Below are positions 25,704 through 40,994 of a DNA stretch of 64,000 nt, one piece after another (the first letter of the stretch is position 1; the number at the start of each line of letters is the position of its first letter). The translations under genes were made by a program, and so were the position numbers. The notes under the pieces were generated by a model that was given only the letters and a program-made list of their open reading frames with translations, was not told the origin of the DNA and made no database searches. This stretch comes from Omphalotus guepiniiformis. Taxonomy: Eukaryota > Basidiomycota > Agaricomycetes > Agaricales > Omphalotaceae. Where the stretch lies: NCBI GenBank assembly GCA_028554645.1, contig JAQOOI010000064.1:1736001-1800000 (forward strand), given 5' to 3'.

Positions 25704-26714
25704 ATGTCTGAACGTAAAGGTATGCATCTCTTGGGTATTCTACTATGAATTGGATCCTGAAACTCAGTAGTCCTCAATAAATATTTTCCTCCGGACTTCG
25801 ATCCGGACCTAATTCCTCGAAGAAAGCAACCCAAGAACTCGCAACAGGTTGTTCGTCTCATGGCTCCATTTTCCATGTCAGTCTCATCTTGACATTCATC
25901 TAGGTTCGGTTCTAAATTATGTATATCTCAGGCGATGTAATACATGTGGCGAATACATCTACAAGGGAAAGAAATTCAATGCTAGAAAGGAGACTGTTGA
26001 AGGAGAAGACTACTATGGGATCAAGATCTTCCGATTCTACATCAAGTGGCATGTACATCCCTGCTCACTCTATGCATCTAATTCTGACCTTGTTGTAGTA
26101 CTCTATGTTCAGCGGAGATTACCTTCAAAACTGATCCCAAGAACACCGACTATGCAGCTGAGCATGGTGCTTCGCGGAATTTCGAGCCTTGGCGAGAAGA
26201 GCAAGCCGTAGAAGAGGAGGACCGTCTAGCGAAAATGGAAGAGGAAGAAAACAACCCAATGAAAGCGTTGGAGAACCGGACAGTTGACTCGAAGAGAGAG
26301 ATGGATATACTGGATGCGCTACAAGACATTCGTGCACGAAACGCTCGAAATGAGAGAGTTGGAAACTCGGTGGATATTGTAGCCCGGGTAGGAAAGGAAG
26401 AAATCGAGGACGAGGAGGATTTGGCACGGAGGAAGATGGAGGAGGAAGATGAGAAACTTGTTCGAGAGGTGTTCTCCAAGATCCCTGGGCCGTCAACGTC
26501 AACAGCCTCTTCTCAGCAAACGGAGAGCTCTGATCAAGTCATAACGGTGAAACGGAAAGCAGACGCTATTGAACCTGCGGTGCACAGTCTGTTATCAGAC
26601 TCGACTCGTTCACTGATCAATTTGAAGGCGAACAAAGCAGGAGTTACTGGGAAGAAGATACCGGCGAAGAAGAATTTATTAGGGATTAAAGTTGTGAAAA
26701 AGCAGAAAACTTAG
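25704..26714 (+). CDS. YJU2: Splicing factor YJU2 (CWC16 / CCDC94)
   Basis: Step-I splicing factor that joins the catalytic spliceosome with the Prp19 complex. Spliced N-terminus: [19 protein letters not shown] (exon 1 is only 16 nt, 25704-25719), then [39 protein letters not shown], and [18 protein letters not shown]. The two CX2C pairs form the family's zinc site. The second pair is restored only if the intron 26049-26098 uses a GC donor. The rest ([14 protein letters not shown] and a Glu/Lys-rich tail ending VKKQKT) fits the family. Its upstream flank carries the DHX35 remnant, which suggests an old divergent promoter shared with that helicase gene. Confidence 0.93.
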
Positions 26715-26831
26715 CTATAGTAGTAGAGTACATAGCTTCAAGTACAGATGCTGTACGCTTACTGATGAACTGAATTTGTATGACTAAGCGGAGACAACTC
26801 ACCTTCACTTACGACCATCATCCAGCTAACT

Positions 26832-28269
26832 ATGGGCCTCTTCAGACGTAAAGGCTCAGACAACGACGACGGCTCGTCCGAGAATAAAAAGGAGAAAGGT
26901 GGCTGGAGACGACCAGCTAGTATGCTTCTTCTTCTCTTCAGTTCTCTCAGACTCTCAATCTTTTCAAAGATACTGCCTTCAAGCAACAGCGACTCAAGGC
27001 CTGGCAGCCGATTCTCACTCCAAAGACAGTGCTTCCAACCTTTTTCATTATCGGTATCATCTTTGGCCCAATTGGTGGTCTGCTTATATGGGGCTCTTCT
27101 CTCGTTTCCGAAATGACCATCGACTACACCGACTGCGAGAGACAGACCGCTTCGGAATCCAACACATCCCTCACGTTTTACCCTCTCTCCTCCTCCAAAT
27201 ACTCCTATCGTCTGTCCTCGTCAGCTTCGAAAGATGCCAACAACATAACTGCACCTGTGTACGCTTTCCTAAACAACACCAACAGCGACGTTGATGTTTC
27301 GAATCAGCTGCAGTGTGTTTTGCAGTTTGATGTCCCGGCTGATTTACACTCTGGCGTCTTCTTCTACTACAAGCTCACCAACTTCTTCCAGAATCACCGT
27401 CGCTATGTAAAGAGTCTTAACTCTGACCAGTTAAGGGGGAAGGGTGGTTCCGTCAGTGATTTGGATAATAGCGATTGCAAACCGCTGGGTTCGATTAACG
27501 GCACTGCCATTTACCCCTGCGGACTGATAGCCAATTCTTTGTTCAATGGTGTGTTTTCTACGTCAGCGCTCTCAGAGTTGTGAGCGTGTACTAATTCCGA
27601 CCAATCGGACAGATACCTATTCCAGTCTCACACTTCTCGATTCCTCTCAGCAGCCCACCAGCACGACGTATAACTTTTCCTCCAGCAATATCGCCTGGCC
27701 TGGGGAGGCAAAGAAATATGTCTCTAATCCTATTGGTAATGGATACTCTTCTTTGACCGAGATTGTTCCTCCACCGAATTGGGCAAAAATATATCCCAAT
27801 GGCTACACCAACGATACACCCCCGCCAGATTTGAAGGCCGATGAACACTTCCAGAACTGGATGCGGACGGCTGGACTACCTACGTTCACCAAACTTTATG
27901 GGCGAAATGACCAGGATACGATGCAGAACGGAAGATATCAGATTACTATTGGTTTGAGTGCGTTGTGGTCTTTGCACGCTGGCGGCTCCCGCTGACGCTT
28001 ATCCTATAGACTACCCTGTTTTGCCATACAAAGGCACCAAATCTATTGTAATTTCCACCGTATCGTGGATTGGGGGTAAGAACCCTTTCCTCGGCTGGGC
28101 TTACGTTGCTGCCGCTGGCCTGTTCGTCCTGCTAGCCGTTGCTGGTACAGCAAGGCATTTGATTAAACCAAGGTAGGACTTTACGGCCGTAAATTCTTGC
28201 TTGGTGACTGATTTTGGGCTTTTTTGCAGACGTTTGGGCGATATGTCCCTCCTGTCCTGGAATCGGTGA
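26832..28269 (+). CDS. CDC50: CDC50/LEM3-family flippase beta subunit
   Basis: Non-catalytic partner of P4-ATPase phospholipid flippases, needed for their exit from the ER. Order: cytosolic N-terminus (MGLFRRKGSDNDDG), the conserved NTAFKQQRLKAWQPILTP, TM1 (VLPTFFIIGIIFGPIGGLL), a large lumenal domain with four or more Cys and many N-glycosylation sites (YKLTNFFQNHRRYVKS, CKPLGSINGTAIYPCGLIAN), and TM2 (FLGWAYVAAAGLFVLLAVAG). The last exon is short (RLGDMSLLSWNR). About four introns. The start at 26832 lies 117 bp after the YJU2 stop on the same strand. Confidence 0.93.
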
Positions 28270-28560
28270 AGGATGATATGGGAGAACTATGTATTTGTGA
28301 TATTAATATAATGCTCTTTCACGGAGGGTTAATGATAGATAATGGTATTCCAGTACCAGAGCGGAGGATGCTTTTCATGTCTTTTTTCTATTGCACGGAC
28401 TATATTTTAACGAGTCTGGCATCTGTCGTTCATTACTACTCATACACTTTTCCGACTTGCACATTACCCCCTGTACGATGCTTAGGGAGAGGATCTATGT
28501 TCGTATTTATTCCACAACTTGCTCACGTGATCTGGACGCGTCTTGCTTCATGCTTCTACA

Positions 28561-29369
28561 ATGGATCGCGAAGACAGTCGGATTTCCATTGATACTATGA
28601 CTGCCTGGACGCGTGTTAAATCAAACTATTCCAACGCTGTACTATCCACACTCGAGAAAGAACTAGCTGCACAAGGTTTATCTTCCGACAGCGCGCTACG
28701 GAAATATATGGACAAGGTAAGTATTCTTTGTGTACTTCTTCCGTCGGGCTGGAAAGGATTAGTACAGTACATCCAACAAACATTCGCAAGTGCACAACCG
28801 AACTTGCGTGTGAATGGTCAAAGCTTTGACGATAAGTGCGAGCCAGGTATGGAGACTGCTACTCTCGATGTCGAGGTCGCGTTCATCACAGATTTGTTGT
28901 AGACTTGGAACCATTCGACGAAGCGCTGGACCGACATGTATGGTCCTTACATGATCACCGACTTGCATGGCACAAGTCGATTGCGATTACTCGTAGAGCA
29001 GACCCTCAGGCTATAGAAAAGTCGATAACTGGACTGTGTGATCAGGATCGTCAAGTCGAAGCAGCGAATCCCGTGTGGATGGATGTAGATGACGATATAC
29101 CTCTATCTGATACAGGTTTGCTTTACGCATCTGAATTCCTTGTCATAGTGCTCTGACTCCACCCTTGTAGGTGATTTGGATGCTGATTTCGGCGATGGAT
29201 TGTTCAAGGCTACCGCTTGGGCAGAGGAACTAGCACAAGTAAGTGTCAAGCCCATCAATGTTCTAGCTGTTCCTTAGTAGTGGTCTTGCAGAGCATCCCA
29301 AGTCAGAAGGAACGATCTGAACGTCTCAAAACAGTTGCTGCAGAAATCAGCAAGCTGGACTCAAGATAA
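28561..29369 (+). CDS. MIS14: Kinetochore protein Mis14/Nsl1
   Basis: Subunit of the MIS12 (MIND) kinetochore complex. The spliced protein begins MDREDSRISIDTMTAW and continues KELAAQGLSSDSALRKYMDK and the family core PNLRVNGQSFDD...PFDEALDRHVWSLHDHRLAW. In the family this 'RVNG' plus 'PFDEALDRRVW' pair links the central coiled region. The C-terminus has DDDIPLSDTG, then AWAEELAQSIPSQKERSERL and ends KLDSR. Four or five short introns. Another kinetochore gene, NUF2, lies about 22 kb away in this window, but nothing suggests a functional cluster. It is convergent with GAR1, 100 bp between stops. Confidence 0.8.
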
Positions 29370-29469
29370 GCAGACGGTTGTAAGATCTATTGTACAATAT
29401 ACTGTTAACTTGCTGTCTGCCTGTTATTCACAAATGAGCACTGAATGAAAGTCAAAGTGTATTTTGTAT

Positions 29470-30310
29470 CTATGAGCCACGGAAACCACCTCGACCACCA
29501 CCCCTGCCACCACGAAAACCTCCGCCTCCGCCTCCCCGTGAAAAACCGCCTCCAAAACCGCCTCTTGAACCACCACGTCCTCCACGATCCCCAAAGCCAC
29601 CTCTGGATCCACCCCGTCCAAATCCCCGTCCGCCGCCTCTCGGTGCACCTCGTCCTCGTGCCCCTGGTGCACCTCTTGGCCCTCCACGGCCTCGTTCTTG
29701 AAAAAAAAAAGTTAGAATCAGCATCTGGCAAACGAATAAAACAACGTACTTGTGACGCCTGGAAATAGTAGAAAATAAGTTGCCATGAACACATTTAAAG
29801 AGTACTTCATACACACCTCCCGGGACTTTTGGTTTGGGCAAGAATCGTTCTATCGGTAAGAGCTTGTCTCCTCCGATATAAACTTTGTCGCCCTTTTGGA
29901 AACTGTTGGCTACGATGCCGTCGCTCATTTTTATTGAAAAGTAGACTTCGTTTATTGGACCCAAGATCTCGTCGACTTTGCCTATCACAGATTTGTTTTG
30001 GAGATATATTGGTGCATTAAAATATGGTACTTTGTCGGGCATTGACGAGGAGCAGAGCATTTCACCCTCGACGGCATGGATGAATGCGCCCATCTCTAAA
30101 AAAAAGACGTTTTTGTTAGTTGGGTGGTGTCTCGACAAAGCCTTGATCGCACAAACCTAGAACTGTGTCTGGTGGTCCTACATCGCGCTGCTGATAACCC
30201 CCGCGACCTCCGCCACGAGCTAGAGAAGACAATGAGTAAATCGAAAGAAATATATGCGGCAAGAAATCACCTCCACCACGACCAAAACCTCTGGAACCGC
30301 CTCGGTTCAT
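29470..30310 (-). CDS. GAR1: H/ACA snoRNP subunit GAR1
   Basis: Nucleolar protein of box H/ACA particles, which guide rRNA pseudouridylation. Layout: N-terminal RGG region ([13 protein letters not shown]..., [19 protein letters not shown]), the Gar1 core ([66 protein letters not shown]), and a long C-terminal RGG tail ending GGRGGFRGS. Introns fall in the N-terminal RGG part, after DTVLE, and before the last tail exon. Its ATG is 32 bp from the opposite-strand PEX6 ATG, the tightest pair in the window. The antisense frame of the tail is open but is a shadow. Confidence 0.95.
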
Positions 30311-30342
30311 GAGTGTTGCTGAAAAGAGTGTGCGAATTTCCA

Positions 30343-34283
<3,941 letters not shown>

Positions 34284-34305
34284 ATGTACTGGTATACATA
34301 AATCA

Positions 34306-37095
34306 CTACTTTTTCGATTTCTTTGCTCTATCGATATGTGCCCTCAGCTTCTGCTGCTTCTCCCTGAGCGACGCCTTCTTCTTTCCTCTGACAGACCCAC
34401 TACTGAGAATCATCATGATTGGTTTATTCCTTGCCTTTTCCCGGTTGGTTGAACTACTAGGCGTGTCCTTCGTCTTCTTGCCCTTGCGCGAGCCAAACTT
34501 CTCTCTACCCTCTCTGCCCTTTTGAATGGAGGCCATGCGCTCGGCGTAATCAGCCTTGGTCTTTTTTCGTGGACCAAGGATATCATTCTCGGATATGAAT
34601 GCGGCAGAGTCACCATCCACATCTTGTGAGCGAGATGATTTGAGGTCATGTTCAAGCGCAGCGAGCTTTCGTTTTGCTCTGTTGCCGCCACCTGCATCGA
34701 CAGCTTGTTGGGCAGCTTGGACACGCAGGTCAGCGAGCAGTTTGAAATCGGCGGGTGTAAGAATCTGTTCCAAACTTCTCAGTTCTAGAGTCAGGAAAGG
34801 GCTCGAAAATCCGAACCTTTGTTGTGGCCAAAGTTGATATCTCTGGTTGTGGCGCAACCTGAGCATCCTTATCGACATCCATACCTTCTTCCTCTTCGCT
34901 ATACCCATACTCGTCTCCACTACTATCAGCTTCTTCCCCTTTGGCTTTCCTTTTCCGCCTTTTCCTCTCTGTCTCCTTGCTTTTTCGCTCTGTCTTATCT
35001 TTATTTTTCGCACCCTCCTCATCCTCACTGTCGCTAATCTCAATACCACCGCCGTCTTCACTGTCAACACTCATCCATCCATCCTCGGAATCGTCTGATT
35101 CAGAATCAGAGTCGACGTCCCAACCCTCCCATGCAGCGGAATTTCCGTCGTCGCTGTCATGATCACTCTCACCATCTTCTTCGCGAAGTTTTTGGAAGTG
35201 TGACTCCAATAGCTTTTATGAAAACATTTATTCAAAATCGGTGAGTCAAGAAGGAAATTAACAGGACAGACCGTAAGACCCTCGATGTCAACAGCAGCAT
35301 TCGCTGAGTGACCATAAGGAAGTGCACGGGAATGGCCTGAAGCTTTCATGCCTATCGTAGCCTCTTTGCCCTAATTTGATATTAAGTGAGATGAGATCAA
35401 AGAGCGATTGAAAAAAAACATACCCGCTCCCTCTTCTTTAAGAACTCGGGATGTGTCTCGCGATAGAGATGGAGAAGACCCCTGGCAGCTGCAGTAACGG
35501 CTTTGTCTTTACTCTTCCGGTACTCGATAAGATCATTAAGCAGAGGCCTGAGATCATCGGTGTCCCGCTCCATTGGATCGACGTCTGCTGGCTTTGCTTC
35601 TAACCCCGTCCGTTCATCCCCCTGAGAAACTTCCTTCTTTTTCCCCTTTTCTATCATCCTCTCGTCTTCGTCAATCTCGCTCGGACCCATCACCAACGAC
35701 TGCCGCCTACAAATTTCGGTGACTGCATTGATCCCGGCGGCTATGACCTCGCTCCCAACACCAGGATGAACGAACTCGTCGGCAAGCTTGCGAACCACTG
35801 GCTTGAGTGTCTCTGGTGGGATCAACGGGTGAACCGCCTGAGCCAGAGCGACGAGGATAGAAGGAACTCTAAGCTGCCTTGGGGCAAGATACTTTTGGAC
35901 ATACGAGTAAAAAGGCATGACGAAGAGCGTATGGGCAGAGATAACGCGAGCGAGAAGTTGCATGATGAGAATTTTGTGGTCAAGGGTGAATCGTTTATCG
36001 TAGAGGGTGAGGACATTGAAAAGCCTTTCGGCGAACGTCTGTGGGTCGTTGAGTAGCTGGAGAGCGGGAAAGTTGGGTTGCGAGACGTCCTTGATGGAGT
36101 GTTTCTTCTTTTTGGCAACGTTGAGCTTCTTTTGGAGTTTTTTATCGCCTGAACGGGTCTTTTTGTTGATTTCTCGTCGGTGATGTAAGGAACGAACGTC
36201 GACATCCTAGAGATGAGATGTTAAAGATACTAACGGTAAATCTATATGCTCAAGTTTACCTCTTCATCCTCCTGATCGCTGTCCTCTTTCTCGTCGTCAT
36301 CGCCGAGGAAAAAGTGTATGGATGCACTCTGAACTTTGAGGACAGGATGAAGGCAACCTATAGCAACGATGGAGACAGGTTTCACATCGTTCCATACACC
36401 TTTCCGCCAGAGCTCTTTGGTGAGAATGACGGCCCACATAGCATCCTCGCCTTTGGAGACGGACTTGTCGGAGAGTTGCTCGTTCTCGCGATGCTTGCCC
36501 TTGTTTCCAAAGTTGAAGGAATCTTCGAGACCGCTTTCAATCATGCCAAACAGCATGGCCTGAATGGCTCGATTGAGTTTGTGGTTCTTGGAGCGGATGT
36601 TGGCAGTGCGGATGTCAGAGAGAATAGTTTTGCGGATATTGGCCCGGAGAGCAGAAGAGGTAGTGCGGGGAAGAAGCGGGAAAAGTGTACGAAGAAGCCT
36701 GGATAAATGTGAGCGATACAAAGTAATGACCATGTGAGTTGGACGTACTCGATTGAAGAAATGACATTTTTATTGCGAAGAAGGACAATAGTAGAAACCA
36801 AAGCCTTGCGAGTGTCTGGAGACAAGACAGAATAACTCTCTAGCAAGAGCGAAGATATCTGAGAAGGAAACTCTACGGTCTCTTTTGGATAGCAAGTAGC
36901 GACCTGAGCAATGAAAGCAACAAGTTCCCTGAAATGACTGGCATGCTCGTCAGGATTTAGATGAAAAATAAGACGAATTGAATTGTAATGATTCCATTGC
37001 TGAAGAAACTCGTCCTTGTATGAAGCAGGATCTCTTTTAATGAGATTCTGAAGCTGAGGAAGATTTGAAGTGAGGACGACTGTGCGACCACCCAT
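34306..37095 (-). CDS. SDA1: SDA1, 60S ribosome biogenesis factor
   Basis: Nucleolar protein needed for pre-60S maturation and export. The N-terminus MGGRTVVLTSNLPQLQNLIK leads into the NUC130/SDA1 domain (DPASYKDEFLQQWNHYNS, FPSQISSLLLESYSVLSPDTRK). Helical repeats follow, then an acidic Asp/Ser/Glu-rich region around residues 500-600 (coded near 34900-35200). The conserved SDA1 C-terminus has TPADFKLLADLRVQAAQQ, DILGPRKKTKADYAERM, SIQKGREGREKFG and a basic end (LRAHIDRAKKSKK). Its ATG is 44 bp from the divergent phosphatase gene. The minus-strand frame at 37037-37243 is antisense to that gene's first exon and is not part of SDA1. Confidence 0.95.
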
Positions 37096-37139
37096 CAGAT
37101 GGAAGTTGAGAATGAAATTTGATATTGACTGCTTTAACC

Positions 37140-39488
37140 ATGTCCTTCTTCGAGGCCAGTTTTTCGACTGCCTTTCGTATCTCCTCTTTTCTCTTCCTCA
37201 GAGTCGTATGTCTTTCTTTTCTTTCTAGTTTAATTCTGCTCATCGTTTTATAGATACCTTCTCCAATTTTACAGGCTGCGATCTCAGTTTTCTTTTCTTT
37301 TTATCTTTTATTTGCAAGTCGCCCCTTAAAGCGCGCTCGTAGAGAATTGAATCCAATCTATGCAATTCTCTTCTCCCTCACGTCTCCTTCGCGTTATGTT
37401 CGCTGGGCAAACACTATAATCAATGCGCTCACCTTCTTCGCCGTGGTCGAGTTCGTTGCTACGCCATTTGTCGATTCAGCTCATGGTGTCGTCTTTGCAC
37501 GAGTCGGCGCTGTTTCATCTGATTCAGCAAAGATCTCTGTTCGCTACCCTCAGCTGAATGAATCAGTCTATGTGGTGTATAGAGAGTCTAAACCAAATGC
37601 AACTTGGTCCACCGGTCCTTCTCTGGCTCTTAGTGCAGACAACGACTGGGCTGAGACAGTGTCTCTCTCTGGACTTTGGCCTAGTACAAAATATGAATGC
37701 AAGTATTAGTCGTACCTCTTACTCTCTCGAGCTCATCGTTTCTCTATCTTCTTAGACGCACTTTCCTCAACCAACTCTACCCTGCTCTCTTACCCGGCTA
37801 CACCTCTCTCCTTCCGTACCTTCCCCGATTCACGTCTTCCTGGTGGCACCCATTTCCGTTTCGTGACCTCTTCATGCATCCTTCCAAATTTCCCTTATAC
37901 GCCTTTCCACGGTCGAACTCTCAAGGGATTCGACCTTCTTGCTGACTACCTCTTTCCTCAGCAATCTCCTCTCACCGACTCCGCCAACGCTACGTCTCCT
38001 GCTCCCTCTCTTCCGGCATCTTTCTTGCTCTTCCTAGGTGACTTCATATACGCCGACGTTCCCTTCTACATTGGTAACTCCAAAGAGGCCTACAGAAGGC
38101 TCTACCGCAGGAACTATCAATCTTCCAGTTTCCGCAAGATTTACGAAAAGCTTCGTGCGTTCCTATCTCTTTCTACGTCTGCTCAAATGCTTACATCTCT
38201 CGGCTTTCTCAGCCATCTTTCACACTTACGATGACCACGAAATCCTCAACAACTTTTCTGGTTCGGGCAACGATTCTACCCCTCCCTTCCCATCTGCCTC
38301 GAACGCGTTCGAGATATACAATGCGCGCGCCAACCCTTCCCCACCTCCATCTACCAAGTCGCTCGACCACACGCCCTATTACTACGATTTCCGTTATGGT
38401 GATGTAGCGTTTTTCATGTTGGATACCAGGAGGTATCGATCGTTTGATACGGTGCCGAAGGAGGAACGGACAATGTTGGGTGATGACCAGCTCCGCTGCC
38501 TCATCGATTGGATGGCAAAGGTATGTCGCACTCCATACATCGAACTTTACATTCATACGTCGCGCTGCAGGCAAATTCCACGGCCACCTTCAAGTTCATC
38601 GTCTCCTCCGTCCCTTTCACCTCTCTCTGGGGTCACGACGCGCAAAAAGATTCTTGGGCTGGATTTCCATCAGAAAAGCGCACGCTGCTCGAGGCAATGC
38701 ATTCTGTGCCCAACGTCATTGTCCTCAGTGGAGACAGACATGAATTTGCTGCAATCGAGTTCACAGGGCAAGGTCATGCAGTAACAGAGTTTTCTACGAG
38801 GTCTGCTATAGCTGTCTTCTTTATTGCTCAATTTGCTGATAATTTCATATAGCCCTTTGAGCATGTTCTACATTCCTCTCGTCCGCACTCTTAGTCTGGC
38901 TAGCTCCGAGATGGTGTCTAAACAAGTCACCAGACAAATAACCAGGCAAGTTCCCAAGCTGTCCATCGTCGATGCACCTGCAGCTGTGTTTGAGGGAGTG
39001 GCCGAGAACAACAGTGTTGCCGAAAATGAAGCTTCTGAAAATAGCACTAGCAGCGATTCCCCTGTGGATGCCGCTGAGACTGAGGTCAGCATGGAGAATG
39101 TAACAGTTGTCGAGACAGAGGAAGTACCAAAAGAGCGTGTCGTCAAATACATTCCACAGGGAAACTTCAAATGGTCAGTCCTGTAACTATTTGCTCATGC
39201 ATATCTTTGAATTCTTTTTTAATCAGGTCTTCAATTGAAATTGACACAAGGGATGCCCAGCGTCCCACACTCAAGCTAGAAGTCATCATTGACGGCAAGC
39301 CCGCGTTCGAGTGAGTATAGATCCAGTCAGCTCTCTCGTGCATTTCAATTGACTTTTTGCCCTAAAGTTATGAGATCATCGGTACACCCGTCAAACTACA
39401 ATCCTCCAATGCATTGGGTGCTTTCGTTGCCTCCAGCATGAAGGATATCTTCAACAAGTTTGGGATGCAACCCCGCAAGTGGTTCTAG
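37140..39488 (+). CDS. PhoD-like metallophosphatase with N-terminal membrane segments
   Basis: Alkaline-phosphatase-D type enzyme (Fe/Ca metallophosphoesterase fold). I start it at 37140 (MSFFEASFSTAFRISSFLFL), upstream of a GT-AG intron at 37228-37287 that joins in phase to FFSFYLLFASRPLKR. The main frame otherwise lacks any ATG. After a second hydrophobic stretch (TIINALTFFAVVEFVATPF) comes the PhoD fold: ARVGAVSSDSAKISVRYP, the substrate-pocket FLLFLGDFIYADVPFYIG, HTYDDHEILNNF, FFMLDTRRYRS, and NVIVLSGDRHEFAAIEF. The motif set GDFIYAD / DDHE / SGDRHE supplies the metal ligands. The C-terminal extension is rich in Glu/Thr/Val and ends FGMQPRKWF. The SDA1 start is 44 bp away on the other strand. 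Confidence 0.85.
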
Positions 39489-39725
39489 ATACTAAACACA
39501 CGATGCTACAGTTGGAAATTCCGAGTATCTTACTTATTTCTCCGACGGTGCTGTACGATTTTGCATCCTTCTCATTCCGAGTAGATGCATGCATTCACGT
39601 GTACGGATTAACTCCTGTTGAGTACAACATGTATTTGCTAGATCTCTCAGAGTAGAATGGACTATTTTCTACGATGTGACTTGTATACAATAATACACTT
39701 TTTTATACTGGAGTCAAGCTTACAT

Positions 39726-40913
39726 CTAAACGCCGTTGAGAGCCAGGGCGTAACCTGCAGCTAGATGGTGCAATCGAGCATCCAGTACGAAACCCTGATT
39801 GACGGTCAGTCACTGTCGACTCGAAACATGGCGAGAACAAGTACCTTGCTATCATATACTAAATTTAAACTCACTATGAGCAAGTGTCTGCGGAGTCAGG
39901 AGTTGGCTTTACCTTTCAATTCGTCAAGAAGTTTTTTGAGTTCGACCACCCTCCTTACGATAAATTCCCCTGCCTCTAGTTTTTGGTCAGGAGTCTCGAG
40001 CTTGTCTTCAAGGGTGACCTCAAGCATTACTAGTTTCATGTTCGCGTTTGTCATTCCTGTACCAGGGGTGTGCGCATATATGCATTGATCCCAGCTTTGA
40101 GGGTTAGAATTTCTTACCAGGATCTGAAACAACGAGTGGCGATGACTCTATCACGCTGTTGGCTTTGTATCCCTGTAGAGAGAAATGATCATCTGAGAAG
40201 ATCGGCTGTGTGTACTCCTATAAACTTACAGTTTCTTCTTCTAGTTCTCGGATGGCGGCCTGCTCCGGCGTTTCACCTTCATCTATGAGGCCTAATCAAT
40301 GAAGCGTTTCAGAATATGTCCATCAACTTCGTTACAATTCATCCACCTGCAGGAAGCTCTGACACGTTCAAGTCAGCTTGTGAAAGCAGAATTAGAAATC
40401 GATACAACGTACCTATGATGAATTTGTCAATCGGCGGTCGGTATTGTTCAACGATTACCGTTGACGGAGGGAACGCGTTCGTTTTGGATTTCAGGATGGC
40501 CATAATTGCCACAGCTTTAAGGCAAGTGTAAGGAAATATGAATTACTATCAGGTGCGCGAGATATCATGCACCGTCGATACCAGTAGACTTGCGCGTCTT
40601 GCGTTGAGCACATTCCCAAGTACGCTGAGCATATCCGACTCAACCGTGACATAGAGTTTCGATAGACAGACTATTAACTGACCGGTTTACCCTCCGCGTC
40701 AGTGTACTCGATCTTATTCAATGTAATCCACCTGAGAAATTGTCAAGTCATGGCCAGTAAGTATCAGGAGTTCACTGACCTTGCTTCTTCAGTAGACATT
40801 TCGGTGACAGATACGACCTTGGGCTTCTGAGACATGACGATAGTTCTGGTTGTAAATAAAGTATTTGACAGTTTACGAAGTGCCCCTAGTGGACGAAGGC
40901 GAAGTAGTGACAT
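39726..40913 (-). CDS. YSA1: ADP-ribose pyrophosphatase (Nudix hydrolase)
   Basis: Hydrolyses ADP-ribose to AMP and ribose 5-phosphate. The Nudix box is complete: GLIDEGETPEQAAIRELEEE followed by TGY. Nearby are KTNAFPPSTVIVEQYRPPID before it and SPLVVSDPGMTNANMKLVML after it; this fits the NUDT5/Ysa1 group. The C-terminus is FVLDARLHHLAAGYALALNG. There are about six introns. The first ATG (40913) adds a basic, Leu-rich leader (MSLLRLRPLGALRKLSNTLF) that looks like a mitochondrial presequence. A second in-frame ATG at codon 27 (40835) gives MSQKPKVVSVTEM, a usual cytosolic start. The PNK gene starts 81 bp away in the other direction. Confidence 0.9.
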
Positions 40914-40994
40914 CGATGGTGCAACCGGCTCCCGGGACGTGAGCGTCGCGTGAGCAGACGCGACACCGCGACATACTGACTGCGACGACCGTCC

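Noticed and set aside
29405..29794. Plus- and minus-strand frames over the GAR1 tail
   Set aside because: Open only because of the Gly/Arg codon bias of the RGG tail; the GAR1 frame itself explains the sequence.
30313..30342. Upstream GTG extension of PEX6
   Set aside because: GTG is not a usual start in fungi, the extension has no conservation that I can recognise, and it would leave only 2 bp to the GAR1 ATG.
34819..35162. Leu/Ser/Phe-rich plus-strand frames
   Set aside because: Antisense of the acidic, Glu/Asp/Ser-rich stretch of SDA1.
37037..37243. 68-codon minus-strand frame upstream of SDA1 (Arg/Lys/Glu-rich)
   Set aside because: It is antisense to the first exon of the PhoD-like gene, whose hydrophobic N-terminus fits its family; the charged frame is the shadow.
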